From contig JAGRFY010000064.1 of NCBI GenBank assembly GCA_020445765.1, positions 1 through 64,000 of the forward strand: 64,000 bases of DNA, written 5' to 3'. A model generated the notes under the pieces. That model worked only from the letters and a program-made list of their open reading frames with translations. It had not been told where the DNA came from and made no database searches. The stretch comes from Rhodocyclaceae bacterium (GTDB taxonomy: Bacteria > Pseudomonadota > Gammaproteobacteria > Burkholderiales > Rhodocyclaceae). The position numbers and the translations under genes were made by a program. Shown one piece after another: positions 32,468-41,036 of this stretch; position 1 is the stretch's first letter; every line of letters starts with the position of its first letter.

Positions 32468-34084
32468 TCAGACGCGGAAGCGCGAGACCCGTTGCTGCAG
32501 CCGCCGCGCCAGCTCGTCGAGCTGGCTGGCGCCGTCGGCGGTGCGCATCACCGTGGTCTGGTTGCGGCTTGCCATCTGCTCGATGGCGGCGATGCTGTCG
32601 CGGACGACGTGGCCGCCGGACCGCTGCTGTTCGGTCTCGCCGGTGATGCGGTCGAGGCCGGCGCGCACGGCAATCACCGTATCGACTGCGCAGGCCAGTG
32701 CCGATGCCACTTCGCCGGCCGCCGTGCGACTTTGCTCGAGATGCTGTTCGCCCGATTGCAGCGAGCGCTCGACGATGATCGCCTTTTCGCTGATCGTGCG
32801 GGTGATGTCGTCGATCTCCGAAGCCGAGTGTGCCGATTTTTCGGCGAGCCTGCGGACTTCGTCGGCAACCACCGCGAACCCACGACCATGCTCGCCGGCA
32901 CGGGCAGCCTCGATGGCCGCATTCAGTGCCAGTAGATTGGTCTGATCGGCGATCTCCCGCACCTCCTGGGTCATCACCGAGATTTCGCCGGCCGCGCCGA
33001 CGAAGCTGCGCACTGCGCCACCGATCTCACTGACCGCGACCGCGACCTCGCCGACGTCCTCGATCAGGCCGTCGACGCGGGTCCGTCCTTCCGCCGCGCG
33101 CGCCTCGCTCTCGCGCGACAGCTCGCTGACGCTGCCGGCATCCTCGGCCACCTTGTCGGCGCTGTCGACCAGACCGTCGACGGCGCCCTTGGCGTCGGCG
33201 GCGCGGGCATGCTGTTCGCTCGAGCCGTCGGTGAGCTGCCGGGCGTCGCCGCTCAGCGTGCGGGAGGCGTCGGCAACGGCGTTGGCGGAGTTGCCGACTT
33301 CTTCGACCAGGTGCGCGATCGAGGCCAGCATCTGGTTGAACAGGCCCGCGATGCGGCCGATCTCGTCGCGGCCCTCGATCTCGAGCCGGCGTGTCAGGTC
33401 GCCTTCGCCGCGGGCCAGCTCGGTCAGGCCGTCGGCCATGCCCTTTAGCGGACGACTGACGAAGCGGCGAACGAACAGGAACACGATCGGCAGGACGCCG
33501 AGGGAGGCGACGATCGAGAACAGGATGCTGGCGTCGCGCGCCCGTGCCACCGCCGCATCGACCCGATCGAGCGAGATCCGCATGCTGACCGCGCCCAGCG
33601 GGGTGCCGGCCGGTACCTGGTGGCAGTCGAGGCAGTTCTTGCCGAGGTAGTCTGCGCTCGCCAGGATCGGGAAGATCATCCGCAGTTGACGGACATTTCC
33701 CTGGTCGTCGACGCTTCGCCAGACTTCGCCGCGCTCGAGTGCCCGGCTCTCGGCCTCGTCCGGTTGCAGTTCGCCGTCGCCGCGGCCAAAGGTATCCGCG
33801 ACCGCCGCAGCGCGCAGCACGCGCAGTTCCCTGACCGCATCCAGCCGTTCGATCTGGTCGAGAAACACCTCCCGCCGCCCGATCGTGCCGTTGATCATCA
33901 TCCCGGTCAGCCCGGCGACCGTGGTCTCGCTCAGGCTGGCCGCGAACCGTTCGGTCTGGTCGATGGCGATCTCACGGCTGACCCGGGTCTCCCAGGCGAT
34001 GAAGGAGCCCCAGGCGATGGTCAGCAATAGCCAGATTGCGGCGGTCAGCCGCATCCAGATCGGGGTGTCGGCGAGCCGTTTCAT
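32468..34084 (-). CDS. Methyl-accepting chemotaxis protein with heme-motif periplasmic domain
   Basis: 538 residues. Membrane helix at about 12-31, then a periplasmic domain of about 155 residues carrying CLDCH (C151, C154, H155) as a c-type heme motif near its end. A second helix at about 190-207 and HAMP at about 210-265 follow. The long signalling coiled coil has the conserved hairpin tip ([20 protein letters not shown]), so CheA/CheW coupling looks intact. There is no NWETF-type C-terminal tether. It probably senses redox state or a heme ligand (oxygen, NO). Heme binding is inferred from motif and export. Confidence 0.9.
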   Translation of the reverse strand: MKRLADTPIWMRLTAAIWLLLTIAWGSFIAWETRVSREIAIDQTERFAASLSETTVAGLTGMMINGTIGRREVFLDQIERLDAVRELRVLRAAAVADTFGRGDGELQPDEAESRALERGEVWRSVDDQGNVRQLRMIFPILASADYLGKNCLDCHQVPAGTPLGAVSMRISLDRVDAAVARARDASILFSIVASLGVLPIVFLFVRRFVSRPLKGMADGLTELARGEGDLTRRLEIEGRDEIGRIAGLFNQMLASIAHLVEEVGNSANAVADASRTLSGDARQLTDGSSEQHARAADAKGAVDGLVDSADKVAEDAGSVSELSRESEARAAEGRTRVDGLIEDVGEVAVAVSEIGGAVRSFVGAAGEISVMTQEVREIADQTNLLALNAAIEAARAGEHGRGFAVVADEVRRLAEKSAHSASEIDDITRTISEKAIIVERSLQSGEQHLEQSRTAAGEVASALACAVDTVIAVRAGLDRITGETEQQRSGGHVVRDSIAAIEQMASRNQTTVMRTADGASQLDELARRLQQRVSRFRV

Positions 34085-34212
34085 GATGTCCTCGACATGT
34101 CCGTGCTTGGGCGGAGCCGTCTACCGGCGGAATCCTGCGGCCTGCGCTACAGGCCCGATGGAACGACATGGTCGGTGGCCGATCCGTCGGCTTGCATCCG
34201 CCATCGACGCGG

Positions 34213-34620
34213 TCAGCTGTGCTCGAGCAGGATGTGCGTCTTCTCGGCATGGTGCCCGGGAAACCATCGGCTGGCCGGACCCAGGCCACCCTGCCCGGTG
34301 CCGAAGCCGATCGGCGTGAGAAATCGATTGCCTTGCTGCACGCGGAAGGTCCAATCCTTCGCCGCGATCGTGCCGGCAGGGGCATTGGCGACGGCGCTAT
34401 GGCCCCAAACCTTCCATTGAACGCCGGCGAGCAGCCATTCGAACTTGAACCCTCGTTCGGTGCGCGGTCCGGGTACGTACGAATTGGCTGTGCCGGCGGG
34501 AATCAGCGCCGACAGGATCGCAGGTGTCGCCTGCATGGAGATCTGATTCTCGAAATCTGCTGCTGTTGGAATCCGCGGGTTGGCGGGATTAATCATCGCA
34601 TCGAGTTGCAGGATGGTCAT
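34213..34620 (-). CDS. Orphan polymorphic-toxin-type-30-like protein
   Basis: The ATG at 34620 has GGAG nine bases upstream, giving 135 residues. The frame continues upstream (METMIM and MRSNSP starts). There is no signal peptide. The core RGFKFEWLLAGVQWKVWGHS, then ANAPAGT, DWTFRVQQGNRFLTP and a final GHHAEKTHILLEH resembles the small C-terminal domain called polymorphic toxin type 30, with its conserved Trp, GH and final His. Normally that domain sits behind a long Rhs or VgrG carrier. Here it stands alone with no immunity-like gene next to it. The resemblance is from memory of the motif and is tentative. Confidence 0.5.
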   Translation of the reverse strand: MTILQLDAMINPANPRIPTAADFENQISMQATPAILSALIPAGTANSYVPGPRTERGFKFEWLLAGVQWKVWGHSAVANAPAGTIAAKDWTFRVQQGNRFLTPIGFGTGQGGLGPASRWFPGHHAEKTHILLEHS

Positions 34621-34983
34621 GATCATCGTCTCCATGGGCTTGAGCGTTGGGCTGTTCGATCGCAATGGGCGGGTCGGCTTTCGTCGCCTGACTAGGGATC
34701 GGCGCGCCCGGCGGAATCTTTACCGCGCCCGGCGGCTGTTCGGCGCCGATCCCCGCCGCGGGCGATCGGCGACGGAATCTGGCAAGCTCTGTCTGCGCGG
34801 GCGTGCCGTGATCGACAATGGCAGGGTGGATTCGCAGCGAGACGCGATGCGCCCGGGAAGGTGGCGCGGCGGCGCCGGCCGCGCGCTGGCCGGGGACTTG
34901 ATCCGGCGACACCGGCTCTTCACCGGGCGGCGGCGATCTCGCTCACGCGTGCGTATATTTCCTGCTGGTGAGGCGGCATCACG
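34621..34983. other. Intergenic region without recognisable gene
   Basis: About 360 bp between divergent genes. It includes GGATCGGCGCGCCCGGCGG and GATCCCCGCCGCGGGCGATC, GC-rich and able to form weak hairpins. No frame looks coding. The RND operon promoter should be near its right end. Confidence 0.5.
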
Positions 34984-35958
34984 ATGAAGTCATGGTCCAT
35001 GATTCTGTTGCTGGCGAGCGCGATGGCATATGCCGCCGGCTGGTCCAGCCGGCCGTTGTCCGAACTCGCGACCTATCCCGGCTACAGTGTTCCCGCGATC
35101 GTGCACGCACGCGACGAAGCCCGCATTTCGGCGGAAGTCGCCGGTCGCATCGAGGCGCTGCCCGCCCGCGTCGGGCAAGCCTTCGCCAAGGGCGACCTGC
35201 TGGCGCGGCTGGACGATCGCAGCCACCGGATCGAGGTGCGGCGCGCGCAGGCGGCGCTGACCCTGGTGGACAAGCGCATCCGGCTGGCTGATTCGCAACT
35301 CGCACGTTCGGAACGGCTGGCCGGCGAGAATTTCGTCAGTGACGACGCGCTGAAGGTCCAGCGTACCGAGCTCGAGGTGCTGTCGGCCGAGCGCGAGGCG
35401 GCGGTGCAGGCGCTGGCCGCGGTTCGCCTGAATCTCGCCCGCACGATCATCCGTGCGCCGTTCGCCGGCGTCGTTCGCGAGCGCCAGGCGAGCGTCGGTG
35501 AACTGGCCGCGCCGGGGACGCCGCTGCTGGTGCTGGCCGCCACCGATTCTGCCGAGATCCGCGCGGCGGTGCCGATCGCCCAACTCGCCGACTTGAGGAA
35601 TGCGGACCGGCTGGTGCTGGCCGCGGGCGCGGGCGAGCGGCCGCTGCAGATCGTCCGCGTCTCCGGGGTCGTCGATACGGTCGGTCAGACTCGCGAGGTG
35701 GTGCTCGGATCCGACGAGGCCCTGGCGCCCGGTCTCGCGGGCGAATTGCGCTGGCGCTCGCCGGTGCCCCACCTGCCGCCGGACTATCTGCAATTGCGCG
35801 ATGGTCGCCTCGGCGCCTTCGTCGTCGAGGCCGGCAAGCCGCTGTTCGTACCGATCGACGGTGCCGAATTCGGACGGCCTGCTGCGGTCGATTGGCCGAT
35901 GTCGACCGAGGTGGTCGACGAAGGCCGTCTCGGTCTCGATTCGATTCTCGCGCAATGA
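34984..35958 (+). CDS. RND efflux periplasmic adaptor (membrane fusion protein)
   Basis: 324 residues. N-terminal signal (ILLLASAMAYAAG), then lipoyl-type half-motifs flanking an alpha-hairpin: ARISAEVAGRIEALPARVGQ, GDLLARLDDR, the hairpin at about 85-145, then NLARTIIRAPFAGVVRER. The beta-barrel domain contains LAAPGTPLLVLAATD. The C-terminus is shorter than in AcrA. It bridges the inner-membrane pump to an outer-membrane channel not encoded here. It is followed 70 bp later by the RND permease gene. Confidence 0.92.
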   Translation: MKSWSMILLLASAMAYAAGWSSRPLSELATYPGYSVPAIVHARDEARISAEVAGRIEALPARVGQAFAKGDLLARLDDRSHRIEVRRAQAALTLVDKRIRLADSQLARSERLAGENFVSDDALKVQRTELEVLSAEREAAVQALAAVRLNLARTIIRAPFAGVVRERQASVGELAAPGTPLLVLAATDSAEIRAAVPIAQLADLRNADRLVLAAGAGERPLQIVRVSGVVDTVGQTREVVLGSDEALAPGLAGELRWRSPVPHLPPDYLQLRDGRLGAFVVEAGKPLFVPIDGAEFGRPAAVDWPMSTEVVDEGRLGLDSILAQ

Positions 35959-36028
35959 AACTTCCTGCGTGCCGCAATGGCCAGAGCCGGTATCGATCCG
36001 CCCCAGCCGATCCCGGGAACGCGCGCCG

Positions 36029-39000
36029 GTGAGCTTCTACCATCGTCTTCTCGACAATCACCCGCTGGCCAATATCGCCTTTGCGCTGGTGCTGGTCGGT
36101 GGCCTGGTCAGCTATCTGACCATGCCGCGCGCCCAGGATCCCGAGATCAACTTCAACTGGGTCAGCATCCTGACGGTGCTGCCGGGCGCGTCGGCCGAGG
36201 ATGTCGAGCGCGAGGTGACCTCGCCGCTCGAGGATGCGATCGCCGGTGTCAAGGACATCAAGTTCGTCTCGTCGAGCAGTCGCGAGTCGGTGTCGTCGAT
36301 TCTGGTGCGCTTCAACGAGTTGTCGGATGCGGCTTTCGACAAGCGGATCAACGATCTGCGCCGCGAGATCCAGAACAAGGCCGCCGACGAATTGCCGGAG
36401 GAGGCGGCCGACCCGCGAGTGGTCGAGATCACGACGTCGAACGGATTCCCGTCGGCGATCCTAGCCCTGCACGGCGAGGCCGGCGGCGAAAATTTGCGGA
36501 CCGCGGCATTTCGCATGAAGAAGGACCTGGAGCGCCTGCCCGGGGTCGATCAGGTGATCGCCGCCGGCCTCGACGATGCGGAACTGCATGTGGAATTCGA
36601 CCCGGCGGCGCTGGGCGCCCGTGGACTGTCGCCCGAACGCGTCTCGGACGCGGTGTCGGCCTGGTTCCGCAATACGCTGGCAGGGCGGGTCCGGGTCCGC
36701 GACGAGGAGTGGCTGGTGCGTCTGGAAGGCAAGACGCCGGACCCCCAGCAATTGGCGGGCGCGCCGATTCCGACTGCCGCCGGCCGGGTGGCGCTGGGCG
36801 AGGTGGCCCGGGTCAGCCGGGGACACGAGCGATCGAGCCAGCTGGTCAGCTACAACGGCCAGCCGAGCGTCATGCTGTCGGTGACCAAGCAGCCGCGGGT
36901 CAATACTCTCGAACTGGTGGACCGCCTCAGGCGATTCGCCGAGGATCAGCAACCGCTGCTGGCGGGCCAGGGCCTGCGCCTGACGATGCTCGACGACCAG
37001 ACCTACGTGACGCGCAGCGCGATCACGGTGATGGAATCGAATGCGCTGCTCGGGCTGCTCGCCGTACTGGTCGCTTGCTGGCTGTTCCTCGGGCCGCGAC
37101 TGGCACTGCTGGTCGGCATCGGCGTGCCGTTTTCGCTGGCCGGTACCTTTCTCGTCGTCGCGGCCGCCGGTTCGACACTCAACCTGACCGTGCTGCTCGG
37201 CATCGTGATCGCCCTTGGCATGCTGGTGGATGACGCTGTGGTCGTGGTCGAGGCCATTCACTACCGCCTCAGCCGCGGGGCCGAGGCGGTGCAGGCCGTG
37301 CTTGACGGGGTGCGCGAAGTCTGGGTGCCGGTGACCAGCTCGGTGCTGACGACGATCGCGGCGTTCCTGCCACTGATGCTGCTGCCGGGCATCCTCGGCA
37401 AGTTCATGTTCGTCGTACCTTTCGTCGTGACGGTCGCGCTGGCCGTGAGTCTGGCCGAGGCCTTCTGGATGCTGCCGGTCCATGTCCTGGCGATCCGTGC
37501 GCGGACCGGCACCGGCCCTGGCGCCGGCCAGCTTCGACGTGCGCGCATGACGCACCGTCTTCGCCTGGTCTACGGACGAATGCTGTTGCGGGTGATGCGC
37601 TGGCCGCGGACCGCCCTGCTGGTCGCGCTGCTGCTGATGATCGGTGCCGTTGGCGCGGTCGGCGGCGGGCTGGTCAAGATGCAGTTCTTCGCCTTCGACT
37701 CGTTCCGCCTGTTCTACGTCAATGTGGACATGCCCCCAGGCGTCGTGCTCGAGCGCGCGCTGGCTGCGGCCGACCGGGTTGCCACCGCCGTGCGAAAGGA
37801 ACTCGACGAACGGGAGATGCGCTCGGTCACGGCCTATGCCGGCCTGAAGTTCTCCGAGACCGAACCGCTCTATGGCGACCACTACGCGCAGGTGCTGGTA
37901 TCGCTGCAGCCGCGGCACGGCACGATGCGTGAGACCGCAGAGATCATCGATGCGCTCGAGCCGGCGACCCGGGCGGCTGGCGACGGCGCCAAGGTATCGT
38001 TTCTCGAACTGAAAGGTGGGCCGCCGACCGCGCGTGCGATCAGTGTCAAGGTCAAGGCCGACGACTACGGCGCATTGCGCGCCGCCGCCGACGATCTGAT
38101 CCGTGCGTTGCGGCGCACCGAAGGCGTTCGAAATGTCAGCGACGACGACACGCCGGGGCGTCGCGAGCTTCGCCTGCGACTGAATCGGGACCGGCTCGCG
38201 CTGGCCGGTGCCGATGCCGGCCGGGTGGCGCGGGTGCTGCGACTGTATGGTGAAGGCGAGGTGGTGGCCAGTACCCGCGATGGCGGCGAGAAGGTCGAGG
38301 TCGTCGTGCGTGCGCAGCCGGGGGCGTTGGTGGACATCGGCGCGATCCTGCAGCGCCAGGTGCCGGTCGCGGGGGGCGGCAGCGTGCCATTGTCGGCGGT
38401 CGTCGATGCCGAATCTCGGCTCGCCAAGGGCTACATCCGCCATTACGCGTTGAAGCGCGCGATCACCGTCGAAGCCGACGTCGATCCGGCAGTGACCGAC
38501 ACCATCAGCGCCAATGACGCGCTGAAGGCGCGCTGGGCCGAACTGCAGCCGGCATATCCGGAAGTGTCGCTCGACTTCTCCGGCGAACTGGACGACATCC
38601 AGCAGAGCATCGATTCGATGGTCAAGCTGTTCGGCCTCGGCATCGGATTGATCTACCTGATCCTGGCGACCCAGTTCCGCAGCTATTTCCAGCCGCTGAT
38701 CATCCTGATCACCGTGCCGCTGGCCTTCACCGGCGTCGTGCTGGGGCTGCTGGTGTCGGGTAATCCAATGTCGCTCTACACCTTGTATGGCGTGATCGCC
38801 CTGACCGGCATTTCGGTCAATGCCGCGATCGTGCTGATCGACGCGGCCAACGAACGCCTGCGCGACGGCATGAGCGTATTGCACGCGATCCTGTATGCGG
38901 CCCGCAGGCGAGTGGTGCCGATCCTGATCACTTCCACCACGACCATTGGCGGCCTGTTCTCGCTGGCTGTCGGCCTTGGCGGAAAGTCGCTGATGTGGGG

Positions 39001-39109
39001 GCCGGTGGCGGCCAGCATCGTGTGGGGGCTCGGCTTTTCGACGGTGCTCACGCTGTTCGTCATCCCGCTGGTCTATCGCTTCGCGATGGGGCGTGTCCAC
39101 CGGCGGTGA
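36029..39109 (+). CDS. RND-family efflux permease
   Basis: 1026 residues from a GTG at 36029. The first helix is LANIAFALVLVGGLVSYLT, followed by porter-domain signatures (PEINFNWVSILTVLPGAS, DVEREVTSPLEDAI). Transmembrane segment 4 contains LGMLVDDAVVVVEA with the paired Asp residues needed for proton relay. Twelve membrane segments and two large periplasmic loops are evident, and the family Pro/Gly motifs recur (GVVLGLLVSGNPMSLY). It resembles the HAE/AcrB-like group with short adaptors. The substrate is not predictable. No outer-membrane factor gene follows. Confidence 0.93.
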   Translation: MSFYHRLLDNHPLANIAFALVLVGGLVSYLTMPRAQDPEINFNWVSILTVLPGASAEDVEREVTSPLEDAIAGVKDIKFVSSSSRESVSSILVRFNELSDAAFDKRINDLRREIQNKAADELPEEAADPRVVEITTSNGFPSAILALHGEAGGENLRTAAFRMKKDLERLPGVDQVIAAGLDDAELHVEFDPAALGARGLSPERVSDAVSAWFRNTLAGRVRVRDEEWLVRLEGKTPDPQQLAGAPIPTAAGRVALGEVARVSRGHERSSQLVSYNGQPSVMLSVTKQPRVNTLELVDRLRRFAEDQQPLLAGQGLRLTMLDDQTYVTRSAITVMESNALLGLLAVLVACWLFLGPRLALLVGIGVPFSLAGTFLVVAAAGSTLNLTVLLGIVIALGMLVDDAVVVVEAIHYRLSRGAEAVQAVLDGVREVWVPVTSSVLTTIAAFLPLMLLPGILGKFMFVVPFVVTVALAVSLAEAFWMLPVHVLAIRARTGTGPGAGQLRRARMTHRLRLVYGRMLLRVMRWPRTALLVALLLMIGAVGAVGGGLVKMQFFAFDSFRLFYVNVDMPPGVVLERALAAADRVATAVRKELDEREMRSVTAYAGLKFSETEPLYGDHYAQVLVSLQPRHGTMRETAEIIDALEPATRAAGDGAKVSFLELKGGPPTARAISVKVKADDYGALRAAADDLIRALRRTEGVRNVSDDDTPGRRELRLRLNRDRLALAGADAGRVARVLRLYGEGEVVASTRDGGEKVEVVVRAQPGALVDIGAILQRQVPVAGGGSVPLSAVVDAESRLAKGYIRHYALKRAITVEADVDPAVTDTISANDALKARWAELQPAYPEVSLDFSGELDDIQQSIDSMVKLFGLGIGLIYLILATQFRSYFQPLIILITVPLAFTGVVLGLLVSGNPMSLYTLYGVIALTGISVNAAIVLIDAANERLRDGMSVLHAILYAARRRVVPILITSTTTIGGLFSLAVGLGGKSLMWGPVAASIVWGLGFSTVLTLFVIPLVYRFAMGRVHRR

Positions 39110-39174
39110 TTTGCACCTGTTTGGTGCAAAAAAATCGCCGAAGTTGTCGCCAAAACTACAAATCTTCGGCGATT
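39110..39174 (+). terminator. Two successive hairpins after the RND operon
   Basis: Hairpin 1: TTTGCACC (39110-39117), loop TGTTT, GGTGCAAA (39123-39130), then an A-run. Hairpin 2: AATCGCCGAAG (39133-39143) pairs with CTTCGGCGATT (39164-39174) across a 20-base loop, with ACTTTT 6 bases later. Hairpin 2 is a plausible terminator. Both lie just upstream of the next gene and might also act on its leader. Confidence 0.6.
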
Positions 39175-39235
39175 GCACAAACTTTTCATGCTCTGACTAT
39201 AATCCGGGTCCGTCGAAAATCACCCGAGCAGAATC

Positions 39236-40423
39236 ATGAGTCAGATTGTTGCACCTGAGGCCGCCGCGATGCGTTTCGCCGGCCCGATGAATTACCGGAT
39301 CGAGGGCGATGTCGCCCACTTCGAAGCCGACCTGAAAGTATGCGATCCGGCACGGGCCGCGGTCGCCGACTGGAAGCTGCAGTTCTGGACCGACGAAGGC
39401 GGACCGGCCGTGTGCATCGCCGAGGTGCCGCTCGGCGGGGTCTCGGCGGCCCAGGGCGCGGTGATTCCGGTGGGCGGATCGGCACTGGCCAGCCTGCCTG
39501 CCGGCGACCACCCGCACCGCGTCGGCCTGCGCCTGGCCTGCTTCGGCCCCGAAGGCGAGGAGCAGCACGACTTCTCGACGTTCGCCCACGCCCAGCACTT
39601 CCAGTTGCCGCGTCTGGCCGGTGTCGTCGGCTATCGCTTCGACGCAGACAGCGTCGACCTCAATGTGGCACGTGTCGACAATCCGCGGGAGGCCGGCAAT
39701 CTCAGCGGCACCCTGTCGCTCGAACTGTGGGCCCTGCCGGTGGCTTACCGGGGCGGCGATTTCCAGGGTGTGCCGGTTGCCGGCATCCAGATCGGATCGC
39801 TGGCCGGCCAGGACTCGTTCGTCGATCTCGCGTTCACGTTGCCGGCTTCCCAGTTGCCGCCGGGCGAGTGGCACATGACGCTGATGCTGCGCGAATGGAC
39901 GCCGAGCGGCTTCGTGACCCGCGACTTCTCACGCTTTGCCCAGACCTATCTGGTCGAGGTGACTGCGCCGGCGGCCGAGGTGGCGCCGGCGGCGGCCGAA
40001 GTGGCGCAGGCGGCCGAAGTGACGCAGGCAGTCGAGGCGGCACCGGCGGTCGAGGTGGCACCGGCGGTCGAGGTGGCACCGGCGGTCGAGGCGGCACCGG
40101 CGGTCGAGGCCCCCGCTGCCAAGCCGAGCCGGCCGGCAGCACCGGCTGCGCCCGCGCCGAAGAAGGCGAGCGCTGCGAAGAATACCGTCGACGTCAAGGC
40201 GGCCGCACCGGCCAAGGCCACCAAGAAGGCCGAACCGGTGGCCGACACGGTGTCGATCAACAAGGCGAAGTCCGCTGACTTGGCGGCCCTCAAAGGCGTG
40301 TCGAAGAAGCTCGCCGATGCGGTGGTCGCGGGCCGTCCCTATGCCAAGGTCGACGAGCTGACCCGGGTCAAGGGCCTCGGTCCCAAGCTGCTCGACAAGC
40401 TGCGTTCGCAGCTCTCGCTGTAA
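39236..40423 (+). CDS. Beta-domain protein fused to a C-terminal helix-hairpin-helix
   Basis: 395 residues. The first 230 or so form beta-rich domains without a signal peptide (FEADLKVCDPARAAVADWKLQF, GTLSLELWALPVAYRGG, WHMTLMLREWTPSG). A long Ala/Val/Glu/Pro linker (about 240-335) follows. The last 55 residues are a helix-hairpin-helix module like ComEA or polymerase-X HhH domains: SINKAKSADLAALKGVSKKL and LTRVKGLGPKLLDKL. HhH modules bind DNA without sequence specificity. The linker holds four 18-bp repeats. The N-terminal part is unrecognised. It could tether DNA or act in uptake or nucleoid organisation; this is inference. Confidence 0.75.
   Translation: MSQIVAPEAAAMRFAGPMNYRIEGDVAHFEADLKVCDPARAAVADWKLQFWTDEGGPAVCIAEVPLGGVSAAQGAVIPVGGSALASLPAGDHPHRVGLRLACFGPEGEEQHDFSTFAHAQHFQLPRLAGVVGYRFDADSVDLNVARVDNPREAGNLSGTLSLELWALPVAYRGGDFQGVPVAGIQIGSLAGQDSFVDLAFTLPASQLPPGEWHMTLMLREWTPSGFVTRDFSRFAQTYLVEVTAPAAEVAPAAAEVAQAAEVTQAVEAAPAVEVAPAVEVAPAVEAAPAVEAPAAKPSRPAAPAAPAPKKASAAKNTVDVKAAAPAKATKKAEPVADTVSINKAKSADLAALKGVSKKLADAVVAGRPYAKVDELTRVKGLGPKLLDKLRSQLSL
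40031..40102 (+). repeat. Four tandem 18-bp repeats in the HhH-protein linker
   Basis: Unit GTCGAGGYGGCACCGGCG occurs four times in a row (18 bp apart), encoding VE(A/V)APA hexapeptides. A fifth, partial copy follows at 40103. Frame-preserving length variation is expected. Confidence 0.95.
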
Positions 40424-40503
40424 GCTGCCATCCGGTGGGATCGGCGGCGGCGGGCGGGGCCCGACGCTACCGATCCCCCGAGCACCTTGCGGGCGGGCAT
40501 GCC

Positions 40504-40824
40504 TCAGCCGTGGAGGCGCCCGCTGCGCAGCGCCAGGCATTGAACCTGAGTGGCGGCGAATCGTGCGTCGGCCAGGGATTCGCCCGCCTGCCAGCGCCGG
40601 ACGCCGGCCAGCGCGAGGAAGCGCGCCGCAGCCGCCTGGTCGGTGAATACGGTGATCCTGCCGTCATTGGAGTGGACCACCCGCGAGGCCAGCGAAATCG
40701 CGAGTCGTCGGTCGCTGCCGCACGGCACGAGCGGGTGCAACTTGATGCAGGCTCGCTCGTCGTTGGCCGCGCGGACCAGGTCCAGCCACGTGGCCGGGCT
40801 GGCTGATTTCGATACTGTAGTCAT
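40504..40824 (-). CDS. Hypothetical protein (106 aa)
   Basis: The ATG at 40824 gives 106 residues: TTVSKSASPATWLDLVRAAN, then KLHPLVPCGSDRRLAISLASR, VVHSNDGRITVFTDQAAAARFL and WQAGESLADARFAATQVQCLAL. Composition is that of a real soluble mixed alpha/beta protein with no signal peptide. I recognise no family. It is convergent with the HhH gene and divergent from the next gene. Confidence 0.6.
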   Translation of the reverse strand: MTTVSKSASPATWLDLVRAANDERACIKLHPLVPCGSDRRLAISLASRVVHSNDGRITVFTDQAAAARFLALAGVRRWQAGESLADARFAATQVQCLALRSGRLHG

Positions 40825-41036
40825 TTGTCGATCTCCTGATCGATTGCCGAGTCGCACGGCCCGATCGGACCTCCGCGGGTTCCACCTTAGAGCCGGCCTG
40901 CGCGATCATGCGCCTGGCGTATTTCAGTTGTTCGCGTTCGCCGGGATTCCACTGGGCGGGTTGCGCCGGGGTTCTTTCCGCAGAAGCCGACTACAATCAA
41001 AAATTGTCTTTGGCAGATGCAGGATGGAGTGCGGCA

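Noticed and set aside
34580-34987. A 135-residue plus-strand frame opposite the toxin-like gene
   Set aside because: Arg-rich random composition with no motif; the region upstream of the RND adaptor is probably regulatory.
36461-39178. A 905-residue open frame on the minus strand over the RND permease
   Set aside because: High GC keeps antisense frames open. Composition is Arg/His/Gln-rich without domains, and the permease on the plus strand has clear family motifs.
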